Below, one piece after another: positions 23,473-35,171 of a DNA stretch of 64,000 nt. The DNA lies in NCBI GenBank assembly GCA_949358305.1, contig OX442315.1, forward strand, positions 13,108,427-13,172,426. Direction: 5' to 3'. The stretch comes from Strigamia acuminata. Its lineage: Eukaryota; Arthropoda; Chilopoda; Geophilomorpha; Linotaeniidae. The notes under the pieces were generated by a model, which did not search any database, was not told the origin of the DNA, and worked only from the letters and a program-made list of their open reading frames with translations. Each line of letters starts with the position of its first letter. Position 1 is the stretch's first letter. Made by a program: the position numbers and the translations under genes.

Positions 23473-26400
23473 ATGGTTGTAAATTACCATGTATCCACTA
23501 ATTTAATACTGCTATTCAGTTTGAACGGATTGCAGAAATCAAACAGTAAGTGTTTATTCATAACTGCACCAAAATTATAAATTTTTATATCAATATTATT
23601 GTGACTGTTTATCATACCACGTCCATTTTCGTATTATTACTGTAATAATTATATTTGACATGTTTTAGTATGAGTAAAATTGCTCGTTTCAGCACTAATC
23701 ACTAATGACGTGTCTTGTAATGGCATAAATCTGAAATTGTCTAAATTTGAGGAAGTCACTTTGAGTAAAAGAATCATGATTGCGTATGAAGAAAACAATG
23801 GTACCTAACTATTTTCATGTGCTTACAATGACATTTTTAATATCAAATGTTTAATTCTGGTAGCTGAATGCTTATTGAAACTCTATCATCAATGGTGTGG
23901 TAAAATTGCGATTTCAACAAAACTGATGACAAATGCATCAACTTCTTATCCTGATACGAATTTCCAACTACTAATAATATGGACGAACCATTACGACCAA
24001 TGGAAACATGTTAAAACACAAATTCAAATACAAATTTAAATTAGTTGAGATAAGAAGTTAATTTCAGATTTGTTTATTTTCCAGTTATCCCGAAATTTAT
24101 TGATTAAAAAGAAGACCATATTGTTTGTTGTTAAGAAGAACGTGGAAAGGCAGTTTGATTTTTATCTGAATCTGCAAGATTTTATCATATGGCAGCAGAA
24201 TTCAGTTTACGTGCTCTCATATTTTGAAGACAAAGTAAGACACCCTTTCAAATTTAACTGACGTACCACTTATTATACATCACCTTTTTAAACTATACAG
24301 ACACACCAACTTTATAAATTATCCTATCAGCTTCGTTTGAATATTTTTCTAAAAACAAACTTTGATGTTATTTGTTTGCTCCAACAATGTCAATTCCACA
24401 CGCTTTCAGAGGAACAGACATATTTGCAAAAGGATAATTTTACAATTGGCTTTTTTCCAACAGTAAGTCTAAGTCATGAAATTAAAATACCAAAATTAAA
24501 ACAAGTCCTGTAAATCGAATCTGACAAGAATCCATCCATTTGGAGATTTTACTTGTGGATGATTTGAAAGAAATATAGAGCTGAGGGCACACCTCTAAAC
24601 CGGGCACACTCCAACAGTTCTGCACACAGATTATTTATCTATTACTCGTTAACACTCCAAAAGAGTAATAGATAAGAAGTTACAAAAAAATAATTCATCA
24701 CAGAACCAGGTAACGAAAAAACAAACAAATTTCACACATTGCATATCACTGTGTACAATGACGACAAAGATGAGGACACACCTCTTTGGTCTATTAGTAC
24801 AACTAATCCAAAGAAAATAAATAGTAGGCACCCCAATCGCCCTGGCACCCGGTGCATTGCATCACTCGGTCCTACCTTGAACCGGTCCTACCAGCTACGC
24901 CCATCTAAAGGGAAAACTACTTTTAATTTTGCAAAAATAAATTTAGTTTTGGTGGTAAACTTTTCATTCACTCACATAAAAATTAAAATAAATTTCTTAA
25001 AACTTCAGACAATAGCAATCAATATCGTAGACATGCCAGCAGACATAATGAATACCAGTTTGGAGCTCCTGCCTAATTTACGGTACCATAACATGCGTAT
25101 AACTAAAGCAGTGTATCGATTAATTCACTTACATTACAAATGCAGTCCAATAGATAAACCGGATATGAATCCCGAATCATATTTAGCTAAAATACAGTCT
25201 AAGGTATACATTGAGACCACTACCACATGACTAATTGTCCCTGAGCTTTTACATGTGTTTTGGGTTTTTTAGGACTACAACACCGTGAAATTCACATATG
25301 GAATGACTCCTGGAAGGAAGCTAAATTTTGATTTTGTTGTCGTTCCTGTCGAGACAGATACTTTGTCATTTGCTATACATCGTGCGGAACGAACAAACAG
25401 TTTTCTTTGGCTCACGTATCTAAAGCCGTTTTCCAGTATGCTATGGTTGTCTATTTCTATCATATATTTCATATATTATGCTTTAAAAATGATCATTGAT
25501 CACTGCAACAAAAAAAGTATTTCAGGTAAGACAACCATTCATTGTTTGATTTTATTGTTAGACATCACTTGTGTAATAAAGAACATACAGTACAGAATGG
25601 CCTGTGAACAAAAGTCTTTTTTACACAATTTTTATCTTAAAAACTGATAGAACGATCAGGCTAACTTCCAATTGTCCGCGGCCCTCTAATGGCGCACGGA
25701 CCTCCAATTGCGCGTGGGGCAAATATTATTTTTGCCAATAATGCGCGGGCCTGGAATTGCGCACGGGTGCACAATAGGAGCCCCAAAACTTTCGAAACGT
25801 GCCAAAAAAAGATGACAAATGAAACGTTTTGCATACGTTTCGGCAGAAAATAAAATGTTTCATTTGTAACACTTTTTTGGTGTTTTTCGTTGCAGATACC
25901 TTCGGCCAATTGGCCAATGTTGGCTTTAAATAAGGAACCCCCAATTGCGCGCGAGGCAATTTTTTTATTCATATACTACCGGTAGTACAGTGGTGTAAAA
26001 AAGTTTGAGACGACAACAGGTATTTTAGTTGCAAGTCAAATTTTGATTACATCAAATTCTGCATTTGTTTCACCACAGTCTGTAGCAATATACTACTCTT
26101 CTTCCATTTAGAGAGGAAACTAATGTTCTAATGTTTGAATTTCACCAAATAATGCACCTACCCATGCTAAGGACAACACCAAATAATCTAAAATATTTAG
26201 TTAATTAGAACGAAAAGGAAGCATACCAAACATTAGAAATAAAAATTTGTTATATGTTTGATGATTTAGAGCACATGGTCTCAAACCTTTTTCAAGCATA
26301 AATAACATTTTTTTAACAATTTTTTTTATTTCTTAAATTTGATTTGAGTTATTATCTTATAATTTTATACAATGCTTCATTGTCTGATATAAACCTGTAA

Positions 26401-29400
26401 ATAAATTTTCAAGTCAAAATTTGAGTTGCAACTAAGAAGCCTGTAGTGGTCTCAAACTTTTTTCCACCACTGTAGAGCTCTGGGGCTCTATTGGAAGATA
26501 TACGGTAGTTATTTTCAAATTTTACAGCAAGCACCAGATGCAAAAATGATCAAAACCGAACCTATGCTACAATCCAAATAAAAAATATTTTCTTCATGAT
26601 GATTTTTATGGCTTACAATGCGGTGTTATATTCATCATTTACTCTGACAACAACACGTGATCGATACGAAAATATTCAAGATTTACTTTCCGATGAAATC
26701 GTTCAAATATTCGCAATTGAAAATAATTATGCCTATATGCTTATCAAGGTATTATTACATGTGCATGTACGATCATCAATGTGATCAGAAGTGATTAACT
26801 GTAGATAAATTACTGGTAATAGGAACAAAGAACACAGCTATTAATTGATATGTGGAAACGCTTGAAGGCTAGTCCAAACGAAGGCAAATTTACTTATGAA
26901 GAAAGTCATAAAATTTTATCAAATCAACACAATGCCATAATAAATCATCACACGTACCAGCAAGAGATTTATGGAAGTAACTGTACAATCAGCGTAGTAA
27001 AAATGCCTTTGCCTCACACACTGCATATTATCTTATTGAAAAGATCAAAATATTTGGATGCATTTAACCAATGGTGAGTAATCTAAAAAAGTTATTTGAA
27101 ATTACTGTGAACTTCCTCCAGAAATGGCTCGATCTCGAGGGATGCCCTGTCTTCAATAGAAGAGAGACACTCTGAAAGTGTTATGGGTTCAAAGTTGCAT
27201 GGGTCACTGCCCAATACCCAGAAGAGAGCAGGGATTGTTAAACTATTGGCAATTTATATACTTACATATCAACATCTATACACTTAGGGGCCGTCCAGAA
27301 TATTACGTAACGCCAATGTTTGGATTTTTAGACCCCCTCCCCCCCTGTAACAAGGTCGTAACAAATCCGCAAACCCACCCTAGGAAATTATTTAACAAAA
27401 CTCACCCCCCCCCCCACCCCCCAAAAAAAAAATTTTGACAAAAGTTTGAAACAATTGTGTTGGTATTTTGTGTCACCTGGCCAATTGTATTGTTAAATCC
27501 CGAATGAGGGTCTCCCACCGCCAGGGGGAGTTGGGTGTAATCTCACGAACCAATCACGTTGTCACGTGACTTCCGGTCACTTCTTGTGACGTGACCAGAG
27601 CGTGGGGTTCGTGTTCGATGTGTGTGCCAGAATAAACGAACTTTATCTTCAACAATCAATGCAATCGTCCTCCATCATAATACAACAAAGGGTTATGGGC
27701 CACAGCATCCTCAACTGTGTGAGTTTATGAATTCGTATCAATTTTCGGGCGTTTTGACGAAGGAGTGACCGCTGACCGGACCACGAGACGTTAGGCCTAA
27801 AAATCCGACGAGTGGTAGCTTGCCAATCAACCTTCGAGAATGGCGGACAGAGATGCGATGAGGATCGAGAAGTTGGAGGACGATAATTACGCCACATGGG
27901 CGTTTAAAATGCGTGTTTTTCTGCGAAAATCCGAATGGTGGACGGTCATTGTGGACGAGCCACCGGGAAACGGAACGACAGCAGCAGTACGTAACGCATG
28001 GCGAGGAAAGGACGAAAAGGCGATGAACGCGATCGTGCAGTCATTATCACCTGCCCAGACCGTCTATGTCATTAACAAAGACACGGGACGCGAATGCTGG
28101 GAGAAACTGGAAGAAGTCCATCGAGGGCGAGCGCGCCAAAGACAAACGATTTTGCGCCGAGAGCTGACCAAAATGAGATGGGAGAAAGCGGAGACGGCCA
28201 CAAAGTTTCTACAGCGCGTGGAGTGGACGGTAAACCAGTTGCGAGCGGTCGGAGGCGAAATTTCAAAGCAGGAGGTCGGGACGATGATAATACAGACACT
28301 GCCGAAAGCGTACCACAGCATTCCGAGGGCGTTCGACATGTGCGACGACGACGCTGTAACGATGGTGAAGCTGCGCCACATGATCCTGCAGAAAGAGTCG
28401 CGCCAGACGGATGACGACAAAATAATCGAAAAGCTGCACAAGGTGAATTTGTCGCACCGCACGAACGGCAACAATCGGGGCGGTGAACGCAACAGCGACG
28501 GAAACGGCGAGCAGTACGGTGAACGAAACAATGATCGGAGACGAGACATGAAGCACGTGAAGTGCTACAATTGTCTGGAATTTGGGCACATTGCCAGGAA
28601 CTGTCGGGGCCAAGCCGGGACCAAGACCACAAATGATGCGAGCCAGAATCAGCCAAAGCAGACTGCGAGGAAGGAACAGCAGCCAAACGTCAGCGCCAGG
28701 GCTGTGAAAGCCAATAATGAATTTTCCTTTCAGGTTAGGTTCGACAAAGAAGAGAAACGACAATGGATCCTCGACTCGGGCGCAACACGACATATGACGG
28801 GCAATCGAGACTTATTTGAGACATTTGCAGCGGACGACGGGAGAAACAGAGTGACGCTCGCTGATGGACGAAAAGCCTGTATAATGGGGACCGGGAACGT
28901 GCGACTAGCCACGGACGATTGCGATTTAGTCGCGAAAAACGTGCTGTTTGTCCCTGACCTAAGTTACAACTTGATTTCTGTTCAACTGTTAGATAATGCG
29001 GGATTACGAATTGTTTTTGGGGGTGGAATGTGTAAGATTTCATTCGGGGATCGAGCGCTAATGACTGCCACAAAAATGGGTAATGTGTATCGTTTGAACG
29101 TTGAAACCATCGTAAATATGGACACAACTAAACTCTTGGAGACGCAAGAAGGTGCTGTGTGCACGTTCGTGGGCCAGGACGAAGAAGCAGATGCGGAGGA
29201 AATGCAGCCACGAGATAACGAGGCGAACGAGGGTGAAGCGTACAGCAACGCAGACGAAACGTGGAGCATGGACGGCCGTATGAGAAACGATTTGGACGAG
29301 AAAAGAGACGATTTGAGCAGCAAAAGTACCAAACTTGACGAAAAACTGGCCGAGTTGGATGCGAAGATGGACGAACTCGATGCCAAGCGAACCGAAATAG

Positions 29401-30627
29401 ATGCGAAATTGGCTAGACTTGACGAAAAAGAAGCGAAATTGGATGCAAAAATGGACGAATTCAATGCCGAAAGAGATAAATTGTATGCGAAATTGTCCAA
29501 AGCTAACGAGAAGTTAACAGAGTTCGGCGGAAATGGCGAAGACGAGTTGGGTGATTTGCTGTCATGCGGGGAAGCACAACCCAATATTTCCGAAAATGAG
29601 GAAGCAAACGAATCAAATTTGGATAAAATGGACAAGAGTTTGGACGCTGTTGACGTGGAAATCGATGTAAAATCAAACGACGGCCAAGGAAAACGAACGA
29701 AACGAGGCAGAAACAAGAAACGAGGGAGAAATAAACGGGTGACGAGCAATGACGAGACGTGCGAGAAGCTGAAGTTGCACCACGACGATCCAGTTGAGAA
29801 GGTGCTTGTGAGGCGACCACCAGAACGAGAGGAATACGACCGAACCGACTGGAAATCTGGGCTGCCTAAGATGATTGATGAATCGAGACAAGCGGGACGA
29901 AACAAGCGTGACGAAATACTGCGCGAAAACGGATTCGAACGAGGAGCAAAAGAACTGCAAGACAGTGAATTGAATTAATGATTGAAGTGTATTGTTTTGA
30001 GAACTGTGTTTATTTTAATTGTTCATTCCATTGTTAGTTGTATGAATGTATTTCATTAATCCTTTCGTTTATTGCATTACAAGTGTATTTTGATTTTATT
30101 TATGTTTATTTTGAGATTACAATTTATGGGATTTGTTTTTGAGTTTTATACAATGATCAGGTGAAGAAGGTGTGTGTTGGTATTTTGTGTCACCTGGCCA
30201 ATTGTATTGTTAAATCCCGAATGAGGGTCTCCCACCGCCAGGGGGAGTTGGGTGTAATCTCACGAACCAATCACGTTGTCACGTGACTTCCGGTCACTTC
30301 TTGTGACCTGACCAGAGCGTGGGGTTCGTGTTCGATGTGTGTGCCAGAATAAACGAACTTTATCTTCAACAATCAATGCAATCGTCCTCCATCATAATAC
30401 AACAAATTGTACATTTCAGCCTTTTACGATTGAAGGAATATGGAATCCTAAACAGATTAAAAGCCAAATATAAACCAAAATCACAATGTCAAAGAAATGA
30501 TGAGTATGCTGTAAAACCCGTCTCAATTTATCAAGTTTTTGTAGCTTTCATCATTGTGTTGGGTGGTATTTTCATTTCAGGACTGGCATTCTTAATAGAA
30601 ATTGTATTTTACAAATACTTTACTTAA
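23473..30627 (+). CDS. Divergent ionotropic receptor (IR), copy D, open frame across a transposon-filled intron
   Basis: Exons: 23473-23545, 23693-23800, 23864-24009, 24085-24234, 24301-24462, 25009-25082, 25146-25203, 25273-25525, 26528-26748, 26823-27073, 30420-30627. All joins keep frame and predict 567 aa with signal peptide, M1 (KPFSSMLWLSI), pore helix (AYNAVLYSSFTLT), second lobe and M4 (GIFISGLAFLIEI). Role and topology are as for copy C. Here the exon 5 donor is a clean GTAAGT, which supports that boundary in the other copies. Intron 8 carries a mariner-like element. Intron 10 has grown to about 3.3 kb by a Copia-type insertion, while the last exon is still open with a good acceptor (ACATTTCAG). 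Whether the gene is still expressed and spliced is the main doubt, since its promoter and last intron were both hit recently. Confidence 0.72.
25660..25980. repeat. G+C-rich short-word repeat (AATTGCGC words) in IR-D intron 8
   Basis: CCAATTGCGC, AATTGCGCGC and related words recur between 25670 and 25960 in both orientations. The pattern is that of the other word-built foldback elements in the window. The element is interrupted on its right side by the mariner-like element at 25988. Confidence 0.4.
25988..26472. mobile_element. Mariner-like non-autonomous element, 485 bp
   Basis: Inverted termini CAGTGGTGTAAAAAAGTTTG and its mirror near 26448-26472, flanked by TA on both sides. No transposase frame. 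It sits in intron 8 of IR copy D. Confidence 0.75.
27287..27452. mobile_element. Partial inverted-repeat element with a C-rich/A-rich tract
   Basis: Begins GGGGCCGTCCAGAATATTAC, a terminus resembling a widespread MITE type in invertebrates, and continues to a C(n) run and an A(n) run near 27406-27430. No mirrored right end is seen before the Copia-type element starts at 27458. Confidence 0.4.
27458..27687 (+). repeat. 5' LTR of the Copia-type element
   Basis: 230 bp. Contains AATAAACG near its 3' part. One mismatch to the 3' LTR by eye. Confidence 0.88.
27688..27706 (+). promoter_or_regulatory. Copia-style primer-binding site
   Basis: AAGGGTTATGGGCCACAG follows the LTR. It matches, with about one difference, the sequence complementary to the anticodon loop region of initiator tRNA-Met, the half-tRNA primer known for Drosophila copia. 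The family comparison is from general knowledge. Confidence 0.6.
27840..29978 (+). CDS. Gag-protease protein with a long heptad coiled coil, no integrase or reverse transcriptase
   Basis: 712 residues. The first 230 residues are a Copia-type gag (LEDDNYATWAFKMRVFL near the start). A CCHC zinc knuckle (CYNCLEFGHIARNC) is at 242-255. A retropepsin follows with WILDSGATRHMTG (catalytic D312), a glycine-rich flap region and the typical VPDLSYNLISVQLL block near 368-384. In autonomous Copia elements the GAG-pre-integrase and integrase domains follow here. Instead the protein continues with an acidic segment and about nine uninterrupted heptads (485-550, units such as LDEKLAE, LDAKMDE), then a lysine/arginine cluster (about 617-634, RGRNKKRGRNKR) that could bind nucleic acid or target the nucleus. 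The frame is fully open. The tail is not a Copia domain that I recognise. Confidence 0.85.
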   Translation: MADRDAMRIEKLEDDNYATWAFKMRVFLRKSEWWTVIVDEPPGNGTTAAVRNAWRGKDEKAMNAIVQSLSPAQTVYVINKDTGRECWEKLEEVHRGRARQRQTILRRELTKMRWEKAETATKFLQRVEWTVNQLRAVGGEISKQEVGTMIIQTLPKAYHSIPRAFDMCDDDAVTMVKLRHMILQKESRQTDDDKIIEKLHKVNLSHRTNGNNRGGERNSDGNGEQYGERNNDRRRDMKHVKCYNCLEFGHIARNCRGQAGTKTTNDASQNQPKQTARKEQQPNVSARAVKANNEFSFQVRFDKEEKRQWILDSGATRHMTGNRDLFETFAADDGRNRVTLADGRKACIMGTGNVRLATDDCDLVAKNVLFVPDLSYNLISVQLLDNAGLRIVFGGGMCKISFGDRALMTATKMGNVYRLNVETIVNMDTTKLLETQEGAVCTFVGQDEEADAEEMQPRDNEANEGEAYSNADETWSMDGRMRNDLDEKRDDLSSKSTKLDEKLAELDAKMDELDAKRTEIDAKLARLDEKEAKLDAKMDEFNAERDKLYAKLSKANEKLTEFGGNGEDELGDLLSCGEAQPNISENEEANESNLDKMDKSLDAVDVEIDVKSNDGQGKRTKRGRNKKRGRNKRVTSNDETCEKLKLHHDDPVEKVLVRRPPEREEYDRTDWKSGLPKMIDESRQAGRNKRDEILRENGFERGAKELQDSELN
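30175..30404 (+). repeat. 3' LTR of the Copia-type element
   Basis: 230 bp, followed by the AATTG duplication and then directly by the pyrimidine/AG acceptor of the last IR-D exon, so the insertion stopped about 10 bp short of the splice site. GGTGAAGAAGGTG upstream may be the plus-strand primer tract. Confidence 0.88.
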
Positions 30628-31457
30628 TATACCTTGATGCTATTAATGTTTCAATCAACAATGAGTTTTATGTATAATAATCGTACCTACTGCATGAATA
30701 TTTGAAAAGCAGTTTCTCATTCACAATTTGCATGTTAATCAACCATTGTTGTTGATGTTGACTTTTCTAATACCACTTTGTATAATCTCACTTTACCATA
30801 ATTACTGGTGCATCAATTAACTTTTTTTATTATTTTAATAATTATTTAGTCATAATCGATGTTCTTTGGAATACTAATAAAACTGTCAAGTTATAAACAC
30901 TTACGTAGATGCAATGTTTCTTTTATGCCTTGTTAATTCCGCTTTGTCTACTATACTGTAATAAAGTTTTGCAGCCATATAACACTTCCTGTTAAGGTTG
31001 TGTGAGTGTTTATAATATAAACTGTTTTACGGCAAAACTTAAAAACATTTTGACGAGCACTTAAGGTAAGTTGTTAATTATATTAATAAAACTGTCATCA
31101 TAAAATACTCAGATAACGAAACAACGTTATAGATAAAACAATAAAAAATTTCTCATAGTAAAATAAGTTCATTAGAGGGTGTGGTGAACTATAAAAGAAA
31201 TATAAACTTGAAAACTGGAAGTAAGACTATGAATTTTCAAACTATATTACCATAAGTTCCTGCATTAAAAAAAATCTATAAAACTATAAAACCAAGTGTA
31301 CAGTGAACGACATTTCTGCCTTTAGAATTTAATTTGACATTGAAAGGAGAGGTATTACATTTTAACAACTATTAGTTAATCAACAATAATGGTTGATTAA
31401 TGGTTGGTAATAATTATATTTGACATGTTTTAGTATGAGTAAAATTGCTCGTTTCAG
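30628..31457. other. Spacer: IR-D 3' flank and IR-E upstream region with deleted exon 1
   Basis: Contains the D 3' flank with AATAAAGTTTTGC near 30959 and, from about 31115, the conserved family promoter region including TATAAAACTATAAAA at 31277-31291. The expected exon 1 of copy E begins with ATGGTTG at about 31388 but is replaced after seven bases by a short duplicated ATTAATGGTTG, and then joins intron 1 sequence directly. Most of exon 1 and the first part of intron 1 are therefore deleted. Confidence 0.65.
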
Positions 31458-34065
31458 CACTAATCACTAATGACGTGTCTTGTAATGGCATAAATCTGAA
31501 ATTGTCTAAATTTGAGGAAGTCACTTTGAGTAAAAGAATCATGATTGCGTATGAAGAAAACAATGGTACCTAACTATTTTCATGTGCTTACAATGACATT
31601 TTTAATATCAAATGTTTAATTCTGGTAGCTGAATGCTTATTGAAACTCTATCATCAATGGTGTGGTAAAATTGCGATTTCAACAAAACTGATGACAAATG
31701 CATCAACTTCTTATCCTGATACGAATTTCCAACTACTAATAATATGGACGAACCATTACGACCAATGGAAACATGTTAAAACACAAATTCAAATACAAAT
31801 TTAAATTAGTTGAGATAAGAAGTTAATTTCAGATTTGTTTATTTTCCAGTTATCCCGAAATTTATTGATTAAAAAGAAGACCATATTGTTTGTTGTTAAG
31901 AAGAACGTGGAAAGGCAGTTTGATTTTTATCTGAATCTGCAAGATTTTATCATATGGCAGCAGAATTCAGTTTACGTGCTCTCATATTTTGAAGACAAAG
32001 TAAGACACCTTTTCAAATTTAACTGACGTACCACTTATTATACAACATCCTTGTAAACTATACAGACACACCAACTTTATAAATTATCCTATCAGCTTCG
32101 TTTGAACATTTTTCTAAAAGCAAACTTGGAAGTTATTTGTTTGTTCCAACAATGTCAATTCCACACGCTTTCAGAAGAACAGATATATTTGCAAAAGGAT
32201 AATTTTACTATTGGCTTTTATCCAACAGATGGTGTAAGTGATGAGAGCAGAATACCGTCAAAATTAAAACAAATCCTGTAAATCCGTCTGAAAACGATTT
32301 GCAATGCATGACTTCAAGTGGTAACACCATTGTTGTAAGAGTAGCTGTGTTTGGCTTGGTTGGTTAACCAAGCCATTTTTAAGTATTGGTTGTAACAAAA
32401 AAGGTAGTTTTGATAGTAATCTACAAGTACAGTAAACCAGTACTTGCATAAATATTAAAACATTTTTTTTTAAATACAGAACTTAGGATCTAATTATGCG
32501 TTAATGACAGAAGAAGTAATGAATACCACCTTGGAGCTGCTGCCTAATTTACGGTACCATAACGTGCATATAATTACAATGTCACTGTATACCTGTGGTA
32601 TGTTCAATTGCAGTGTAATAGATAAACCTGAAGAGGATCATTTATCGTACTTAGCTAAAATACAATCTAAGGTATGAGTTGTGTTGTCCCTGACCTTTAA
32701 CCAGAAGTGCTTATTTTTCAGGATTTCAATACTGTGAAAAGCATAATATATGGAATGACTCCAATTCAGATATTGAGTTTCGACTATGCTATCGTTCCTG
32801 TCGCGACAGATACTGGGGCCTTTGCTATACGTCGAGCAGAACAACTAAACATTTTTCTCTGGCTCACGTATCTCAAACCGTTTTCCACTTGGCTGTGGTT
32901 GTCTGTTTTTATTATTTATTTCATATATTTAATTCTAAAAATGATTATCGATCACTGCAACAAAAAAAGTCGTTCAGGTCAGTCTACACCACAAATAACC
33001 ATTCATTGTTTCAATTCATTTTTACACATCTTGTGTGTATCAATTTTTCAAGCAGGCACCAGAAGCCAAAATCATCAAAACTCAACCAACACTACAATTC
33101 TGATAAAAAATATGTTCTTCATGATAATTTTTTTTTGCTTATAACGCATTCTTGTATTCATCATTTACTCTGACAACAACACGCGAACGATACGAAAATA
33201 TTCAAGATTTACTTGCCGATGTAAAAGTTCAATTATTCGCATACGATCAATTTTACACCTACGATCTTATCACGGTATTTTAAGTTTATCTACGCGATCA
33301 CCAACGTGATCACAAGGTATTAACTGTTGAATCATTACTGGTTATAGGAACAAAAGACACCGCTATTTATTGATATGTGGAAACGTATGAAGGCAAGTCC
33401 GAACGAAGGCAAAATAATTGATAAGGACCAGCACAAAATTCTATCAAAAAGTCAACACAATGCCATAGTAGATGAGCGCATTTGGTTGCAAGAGGGTTTT
33501 GGAAATAACTGTTCAATCAGCTTAGTAGAAATCCCCCTGCCTCACACCCTGCATTTTATTTTCTTGAAAAAATCAAAATATGTGGAAGCATTTAACCAAC
33601 TGTGAGTAATCTAAGGATCATATTTGAAATTCCTACAGTAAACTTCCCCTAGATTGCACATAAATGGTTTTCATCTGTATCTTGATGCCAAATTCAAACT
33701 GTGCATCACATTCTGCATTTAACATTTAAAAAAATTGCATTCTTGAGTTCTTCCTGGTATAGCTGAGATGCCTGGCCCTTGGTGTGCACTTGTCTAGAGA
33801 GAGTTTACTGTATTTGCATATTGATGCACTAAAAATAAAATGAATGGTTATATATTTCAGTCTTTTACGATTAAAGGAATGTGGAATCCTACAGAAATTA
33901 GATGCTAAGTGTGAAACAGAATCTCTATGTCCAAGAAATGTCAATGGTGTAAAACCTATCTCGATTTATCTAACTTTTGTAGCTTTCATTATTGTGCTTG
34001 TTGGTATTTTATTTTCAGGATTGGCATTCTTAATAGAAATTGTCCATTACAAATACTGTAATTAA
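31458..34065 (+). pseudogene. Ionotropic receptor-like copy E, signal exon deleted and exon 9 frameshifted
   Basis: Exons 2-11 are placed at 31458-31565, 31629-31774, 31850-31999, 32066-32227 (or 32233), 32480-32553, 32614-32671, 32722-32977, 33053-33274, 33348-33601 and 33861-34065. Exon 1 is deleted. The expected exon 5 donor GT reads GA; a strong GTAAGT six bases on would keep frame and add two codons. Exon 9 is 222 nt instead of 221 because a T run (nine T near 33128) is too long, which gives a stop at once (TTA TAA). Later exons stay open. The block 31404-32035 is almost identical to 23640-24277 of copy D, introns included, while the 3' exons are closest to copy A. The copy therefore looks like a mosaic made by duplication or gene conversion. 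Confidence 0.72.
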
Positions 34066-34724
34066 TGCTTAATAACAATGCCATGATGCTATTAATATTC
34101 TATGTATAATTTGCACACTTGTCAACATTGTATTAATAAATGCTACCTTTGCTCATATCTGGAAGACGATTTTATTAAAATTTGAATCAATTTCTATAAT
34201 GTCACCAAACTACTATTTATATTATTTCTTATTGGATTCAATAAACAAGTTAAAGTGAAAATAAGTCATAACCACTATTCTTTGGAATACTAATAAAACT
34301 GTCAAATTATAAATACTGAGATGTAATGTTGCTTTTACACCACTTACTATTTGTCTACAACACTGCAATAAAGTTTTGCTGTGATAAAACGATACAACAC
34401 TGCCTGTTGAGCTGAGTTGAATGTTGCGTGTTTTTTTTCCACAAAAATTACAATAGATCACCAATACTCTCACACCACAAAAAGTTTCCTACAACAAACT
34501 AAGCTGATGTGTGATCACTTTGAGGGGACAGATTGGGCAAAGTGAACTGTCCCGGGCATTTGTCGTCAGGAAGTGTCCCTCCTGGACGCGACGAATGGGG
34601 GATAAGTTTCAGGCTGAGAATGGGGACATCCATCTTCCCCAAAGCCAAAATTTGAACAATTGTTTTGTTTAAATAAATAAATAAATAAATAAATAATCAA
34701 ATAAAACACACATAAATGGCGAGA
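34066..34724. other. Spacer, 3' flank of IR-E
   Basis: Closely resembles the 3' flank of copy A (2152-2600), including GGATTCAATAAACAAG and an AATAAAGTTTTGC signal, then an AAAT microsatellite near 34671-34696. No gene is seen. Confidence 0.6.
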
Positions 34725-34907
34725 TATTAATTCTTCTGTTAAGGAAGAAAGAGCCGAGCTGTTCATGAACATATGGAAACGAATGAAAATGAGTCCCAAC
34801 TAAGGAAACATTTCTCATCTAAACCTAACGCAAATTGTGTCACATGAATACAATGCTTTAATACACTACTACTGTGTCCTGCAAGCAATGTATGTGTGAC
34901 TGGTATG
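34725..34907 (+). pseudogene. Isolated IR exon-10 fragment (B type)
   Basis: Matches the start of exon 10 of copy B with its acceptor (TTAATTCTTCTGTTAAGGAA...) through TGTCCTGCAAGCAATGTATG, then stops at a TGTGAC-type repeat. An in-frame TAA replaces the CAA of copy B (CCCAACTAAGG). The rest of the exon is not found on the other side of the repeat, so the remainder of this copy was lost. Confidence 0.75.
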
Positions 34908-35171
34908 GACGGACCCACAGCAGTCTGGGAATTGACTACCATGGGAAGGACGCATACTCACGTAAATGATTGAGACAGGGACTCCAGATTGTTGGGTTTT
35001 GGCCTTTAATCGTTGTCTAGGGGTCAGAGTCTCCCATCTACCCACGTGTGGCAGTGCTGTTAGGCACGCTACATCAGCAACCGTCCCGTCACACACATGG
35101 CATGAGCCCCATGGGCGACGTGGGAATTGAGATTTAGTGACACACGACAGGAAGTGTGTGTAAAGTGTCAT
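34908..35171 (-). mobile_element. TGTGAC-type dispersed repeat, copy 5 (internally deleted)
   Basis: Begins TGTGACTGGTATGG inside the IR exon-10 fragment, carries the conserved TTTAATCGTTGTCTAGGGGT block, and ends near AAAGTGTCATA. Much of the family's second half is missing. Confidence 0.6.

Larger units (their letters stand above)
27458..30404 (+). mobile_element. Non-autonomous Copia-type LTR element encoding only gag and protease
   Basis: Two 230-bp LTRs (27458-27687 and 30175-30404) start TGTTGG and end ACAACA; I see one difference between them (GTGACGTGACC versus GTGACCTGACC). A 5-bp duplication AATTG flanks the element. Next to the 5' LTR, GGGTTATGGGCC resembles the Copia primer site that pairs with the anticodon arm of initiator tRNA-Met. 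The interior holds one 712-codon frame with gag and protease, and there is no room for integrase or reverse transcriptase. The copy must have moved with enzymes supplied in trans, and recently. Confidence 0.88.

Noticed and set aside
28064-29905. Serine-rich minus-strand frames opposite the Copia-type gag gene
   Set aside because: Shadows of the heptad-coding and gag sequence; no independent start or splice evidence.
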